DNA of 9,680 bases, from the NCBI GenBank assembly GCA_040003205.1, contig JBDUDA010000110.1:1-9680 (forward strand). Reading direction: 5' to 3'. A program made the translations under genes and the position numbers. The notes beneath the pieces are model-generated. The model had not been told where the DNA came from. It ran no database searches and saw only the letters and a program-made list of their open reading frames with translations. Position 1 is the first letter of the stretch, and every line of letters starts with the position of its first letter. Below, in pieces: positions 7,003-9,680 of the stretch. Source of the DNA: JALYIM01 sp040003205. Lineage in GTDB: Bacteria > Acidobacteriota > Terriglobia > Terriglobales > Acidobacteriaceae.

Positions 7003-7689
7003 ATGAAGAGAGCATCGTTATCCATCATTGCAGGATTGGTATTCTTAGCGGCGGCAGCAGTCGCACAAACGTCGAGCACTTCCGACACCACAAGCTCGCA
7101 AGGGACGCAGGGCGCTTCTCCGGCCCAGACATCACCATCTCCTTCCACCAGCACCGATCCTGGTCCCGCCAGCAGCGATCCTGGGATGCAGAGCGTGCCC
7201 CCTTCCTCCACAGGTAGCGGCACGGGTTTTCCTTCATCGCAAGACTCGTCATCGGGGGCGCAGGGCAACACCTCCTCCATGGGCGGGATGAAGCACGATG
7301 ACGGCATGAAGAGCGACAGTGGTATGAAGGGCGACATGAAGGGCGAGAAGAAGTTGAAGGGATGCATCCAATCTTCAGGCGGACAGTTCATGCTCGAAGA
7401 GAAAAAAGGCAAAACCGTAAACCTCAGCAGCGGCCAGGACCTCTCCGCTCACGTCGGTCACATGGTTGCCGTGCATGGAAGCTGGGCCAACGGCTCTGAC
7501 ATGTCTTCCACTTCCTCCTCAGGATCGAATGCGGGTTCTGCCCGTACTTTCAACGTGACCAGCATGGATATGATTTCCGAGACCTGTGGTGGCAAAGGAA
7601 GGCATGACAGCATGGGCACGACCGGTGGCGGGACAATGGGCAGCGGTAGTTCCAGCCCCAGCACCGACCCCTCAACGAAGCCTCAGTAA
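7003..7689 (+). CDS. Secreted low-complexity protein with Met-Lys-Asp repeat and small conserved core
   Basis: A 228-residue protein with a clear signal peptide (1-21; LSIIAGLVFLAAAAVA, A-V-A before Q22). Residues 22-92 are a Ser/Thr/Pro/Gly-rich linker. Residues 96-115 contain four MK(H/S/G)(D/E) units, MKHD, MKSD, MKGD and MKGE, reminiscent of MXKDX pentapeptide-repeat proteins. Residues 118-197 look like a folded core: LKGCIQSSGGQFMLEEKKGKT, then SAHVGHMVAVHGSW, and TFNVTSMDMISETC, which resembles the small beta-rich DUF5818-type domain; C121 and C195 could form a disulfide. The tail (198-228) is again Gly/Ser-rich. Likely periplasmic or surface-exposed; no enzymatic motif is visible. The start is well supported by AGGAGA (6992-6997), five bases before ATG. 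A strong terminator follows. Function unknown. Confidence 0.8.
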   Translation: MKRASLSIIAGLVFLAAAAVAQTSSTSDTTSSQGTQGASPAQTSPSPSTSTDPGPASSDPGMQSVPPSSTGSGTGFPSSQDSSSGAQGNTSSMGGMKHDDGMKSDSGMKGDMKGEKKLKGCIQSSGGQFMLEEKKGKTVNLSSGQDLSAHVGHMVAVHGSWANGSDMSSTSSSGSNAGSARTFNVTSMDMISETCGGKGRHDSMGTTGGGTMGSGSSSPSTDPSTKPQ

Positions 7690-7707
7690 GACTCTTGGGA
7701 CGTGATA

Positions 7708-7738
7708 GGGGCTCCAGCGATGGAGTCCCCATTTTTTT
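7708..7738 (+). terminator. Rho-independent terminator after the secreted low-complexity protein gene
   Basis: GGGGCTCCA (7708-7716) pairs with TGGAGTCCC (7721-7729), nine pairs including one G-U, closed by a GCGA tetraloop of the GNRA class. Seven T residues follow at 7732-7738. Confidence 0.92.
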
Positions 7739-7770
7739 ATGGCAGCGCAACGGCTAGGTGAGAGGATTTG

Positions 7771-8355
7771 ATGGCGAGGGTTAAGATGCGTTCCAGAAGA
7801 CAACGCAACACCTGGAAGGGCGTCGTAGCGGGATTGTTGGGAGGCTTTGCTGCCTCTTGGGCCATGAATGAGTTTCAGTCATTCTTAAGCTCTTTAGCAG
7901 ATAAGGCGAGCGAAGTGAAATCCAAAGCCTCCGCTGAGCAATCGGGCATGACTTCGAGCGCGGCAAAGTCGGCAGAATCAAAAGAGCATGAAAGCGGCGA
8001 CGACGCTACCATGAAAGTCGCGGACAAATTATGGACCGCCGCTACCGGTTCACGGCTCACGAAGGAAGAGAAAGACACGGCGGGTCCCATCGTCCATTAT
8101 GTTTTCGGCTCAGCGATGGGAGCTGCATATGGAGCGGTGGTCGAACACGCACCCTGGGCTAACGTAGGGGCGGGGATACCACTGGGCGCGCTTCTCTTTG
8201 TCGGAGCGGACGAAGTCGCAGTTCCGGCCCTAGGATTATCGGAGTCCCCTGCGAAGTATCCCCTCTCTTCGCACATGTCGGCACTGGCTGCACACACGGT
8301 TTACGGAGTCACTACCGAAGCGGTACGGCGCGTGGTTAGAGCGGCGCTGCGATGA
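7771..8355 (+). CDS. Small membrane protein, DUF1440 / YagU-like
   Basis: A 194-residue protein. A basic N-terminus (MARVKMRSRRQRNTWKG) leads into a first hydrophobic segment (about 17-33). A long polar, Ala/Ser/Lys-rich stretch follows (40-103, probably helical). Three weaker hydrophobic segments come next: PIVHYVFGSAMGAAYGAVV (106-124), AGIPLGALLFVGADEVAVPALGL (134-156) and SHMSALAAHTVYGVTTEAV (167-185). The order H..FG..MGA.YG, G...G, then H..YG fits the DUF1440 family, membrane proteins without an established biochemical function. YagU of E. coli has been linked to acid resistance, which I recall rather than infer from this sequence. ATG 7771 is preceded by GAGAGGA (7760-7766). The TTG directly before the ATG (7768) is less likely. 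The gene follows a strong terminator, so it needs its own promoter, for which no clear box is visible. Confidence 0.7.
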   Translation: MARVKMRSRRQRNTWKGVVAGLLGGFAASWAMNEFQSFLSSLADKASEVKSKASAEQSGMTSSAAKSAESKEHESGDDATMKVADKLWTAATGSRLTKEEKDTAGPIVHYVFGSAMGAAYGAVVEHAPWANVGAGIPLGALLFVGADEVAVPALGLSESPAKYPLSSHMSALAAHTVYGVTTEAVRRVVRAALR

Positions 8356-8409
8356 TCCTTGGACAAGTTTTGGCTCTGGGATCGCGACCGTCCGGGGTTT
8401 AAGCGCGCT

Positions 8410-8439
8410 TTGATCGCCAAATTCCTATTTAATTACAAT
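8410..8439 (+). promoter_or_regulatory. Possible promoter directly in front of the Omp85 gene
   Basis: TTGATC (8410-8415) and TACAAT (8434-8439) are 18 bp apart and resemble -35 and -10 boxes, but TACAAT touches the ATG, so a transcript from it would start inside the gene. TTTAAT (8428-8433) as the -10 box would place the transcript start near the A of the ATG, a leaderless arrangement, but lacks a good -35. No Shine-Dalgarno is present. A real site here is possible, not established. Confidence 0.25.
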
Positions 8440-9680
8440 ATGCGCCGTCTTGCAGTCCTTCTTCAGGCCCTGACTTGGTGGGCCGCTTGCCTCCCTGCTC
8501 AGGTTTCTTACGAAGGCCAAATAGTGAGCTCGGTTAGTTTGATCGCCAATCCTCATTTAAATGTCGCGGGCTATCTTCCTCTCATCCAGCAGAAGGCCGG
8601 ACAGCCGTACTCGTCCGCGGCCGTTGCTGCGAGTGTTGAGGCATTGAGGCAAACGCAGGGCTTCAGCAAAGTTGAAGCGCAGGTGGCTCCCGAAACCGCA
8701 GGGCTAAGGCTTTCCTTTGTTCTGGAGCCTGCCTATTACGTGGGTGTATTGGATTTTCCGGGCGCCACGAAAGCATTCCCTTTCACTCGCCTTTTGCAGG
8801 TTGCGAATTTGCCGGACGAAGAAGCGTTCGACCGGACGCGCGTCCCGCAAGTGGACACCGCGCTGATACTGTTTTTCGAAAACAACGGATATTTCAAGTC
8901 CGAGGTGAAGCCCGAAATTCAGCTCGACGATACAAATCAGCTAGCTAACGTGGTCTTTCATGTTTCGCTCGGCAAGCGCGCAAAAATCGGAGAGGTAAAA
9001 ATCGTTGGTCCGGATGCAACGGAGACGGCGAAATTGCTACATGCAACGCGCTCGTTGCGGGCAGCTGCCAGTGGTGCCTCTTTGAAGCCAGGCAAAGTTT
9101 TCACAGCGGAACGAATGAAAGCGGCAACTGGCCTGCTGCAAAGCTATTTGGCCGCGCAGCACCATCTGGCAAACCATATTCGCCTAGATGCCCCTGAATT
9201 TCATCCAGAAACCAACCGCGTGGACCTTTCCATGAATATCGATGTCGGACCCACTGTTTTCGTCCGCACCGGGGGCGCGCGGCTCTCATCTATTCCTTTT
9301 TTGTCAAAGCGGAGAATCAAGAAGCTGATTCCGATTTACGAGGAGGAAACGGTGGACCGCGACCTGGTCGCTGAGGGGCAGCGCGACCTTTCGGAATACT
9401 TTCAGCAGAAGGGTTATTTCGACGCTAAAGTTACCACCGAGTTCAAGCGTGAGGCGGAGACAATTTCCATTCTCTATCACATCGAAAAGGGAAGACGGCA
9501 CAAAGTAGATGAAATTGCTTTTAGCGGCAACTCCCATATTTCGGGTGGTGAGCTGCTGACTCACGTGACGGTGAAAAAACATCGCTTCTTGTCTCACGGA
9601 CTTTTCAGCCCGAAACTTGTGAAGAAGAGCGCGGACAACATCGCCGCCGTTTACCGCAATCAGGGTTACGAACACGTGAA
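8440..9680 (+). CDS. Omp85-family outer-membrane protein, POTRA part (BamA/TamA-like, 3' end missing)
   Basis: The first 413 codons of a gene that leaves the window. Residues 1-20 form a signal peptide (LAVLLQALTWWAACLPA, then Q21). About five POTRA-like modules follow, roughly 27-97, 98-180, 181-271, 273-351 and 353 onward. Several carry the hallmark GY/GF followed by a strand: TQGFSKVEAQV (72-82), NNGYFKSEV (148-156), QKGYFDAKV (323-331) and NQGYEHV (407-413); KVDEIAFSGNSHIS (355-368) is the typical opening strand of a POTRA. Such periplasmic modules receive unfolded substrates for an outer-membrane beta-barrel that would lie beyond the window. Whether it is BamA itself, TamA or a lineage-specific Omp85 cannot be told without the barrel. 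ATG 8440 lacks a Shine-Dalgarno. It is chosen because it starts the signal peptide; an in-frame TTG at 8359 would add a non-signal-like extension. Confidence 0.85.
   Translation, partial: MRRLAVLLQALTWWAACLPAQVSYEGQIVSSVSLIANPHLNVAGYLPLIQQKAGQPYSSAAVAASVEALRQTQGFSKVEAQVAPETAGLRLSFVLEPAYYVGVLDFPGATKAFPFTRLLQVANLPDEEAFDRTRVPQVDTALILFFENNGYFKSEVKPEIQLDDTNQLANVVFHVSLGKRAKIGEVKIVGPDATETAKLLHATRSLRAAASGASLKPGKVFTAERMKAATGLLQSYLAAQHHLANHIRLDAPEFHPETNRVDLSMNIDVGPTVFVRTGGARLSSIPFLSKRRIKKLIPIYEEETVDRDLVAEGQRDLSEYFQQKGYFDAKVTTEFKREAETISILYHIEKGRRHKVDEIAFSGNSHISGGELLTHVTVKKHRFLSHGLFSPKLVKKSADNIAAVYRNQGYEHV

Noticed and set aside
6797..7015. 72-codon - strand open frame in the gap before the secreted protein gene
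   Set aside because: No recognisable domain, its start overlaps the start of the + strand gene, and no ribosome site is visible.
9304..9675. 123-codon - strand open frame at the right edge
   Set aside because: Antisense to clear POTRA sequence on the + strand.

Overview
The window looks like a chromosomal segment of an environmental Gram-negative bacterium, most likely an acidobacterium (Terriglobia type). The reasons are the mix of genes (a SYLF protein, a DUF1440-type membrane protein, a Ser/Gly-rich secreted protein, an Omp85/POTRA protein), the moderate-to-high GC content, and several copies of a short GTCTCTCGACT...GAGATGACA intergenic repeat of the kind I associate with acidobacterial genomes. 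No marker gene is present, so the lineage is an inference. All supported genes are on the + strand.

Left part (1-1678): the last codons of an upstream gene are followed after one base by a nucleotidyltransferase-fold protein with a GSDLDLY motif. A gene-free stretch of about 500 bp follows. Its first 200 bp hold three copies of the repeat, two direct and one inverted; its second half is AT-richer and leads into the next gene.

Carbohydrate pair (1679-4926): a GT4-type glycosyltransferase overlaps a 728-residue glycogen-debranching/amylo-alpha-1,6-glucosidase-type protein by 37 bp. The second gene starts at TTG behind a GGAG Shine-Dalgarno, so the two are almost certainly translationally coupled. 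They probably make and trim one alpha-glucan or related oligosaccharide in the cytoplasm. A fourth copy of the repeat lies just after the stop codon.

Envelope and stress part (4927-8355): four separately spaced genes encode a secreted SYLF (YSC84-like) lipid-binding protein with a strong terminator, a ferritin-like di-iron four-helix protein without the bacterioferritin heme methionine, a secreted low-complexity protein with a small conserved core and a Met-Lys-Asp repeat, again with a strong terminator, and a small DUF1440-like membrane protein. An 8-codon open frame with an ideal Shine-Dalgarno lies just upstream of the SYLF gene.

Right part (8356-9680): the amino-terminal 413 residues of an Omp85-family outer-membrane protein, a signal peptide followed by about five POTRA-like modules, run off the window. 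The beta-barrel is not visible.

I found no CRISPR array, transposase, integrase, tRNA, rRNA or recognisable defence system. The window reads as ordinary chromosome. The points most worth a second look are the modular repeat family, the coupled GT/debranching pair, the mini-ORF, the Met-Lys-Asp secreted protein, and the start region of the Omp85 gene.
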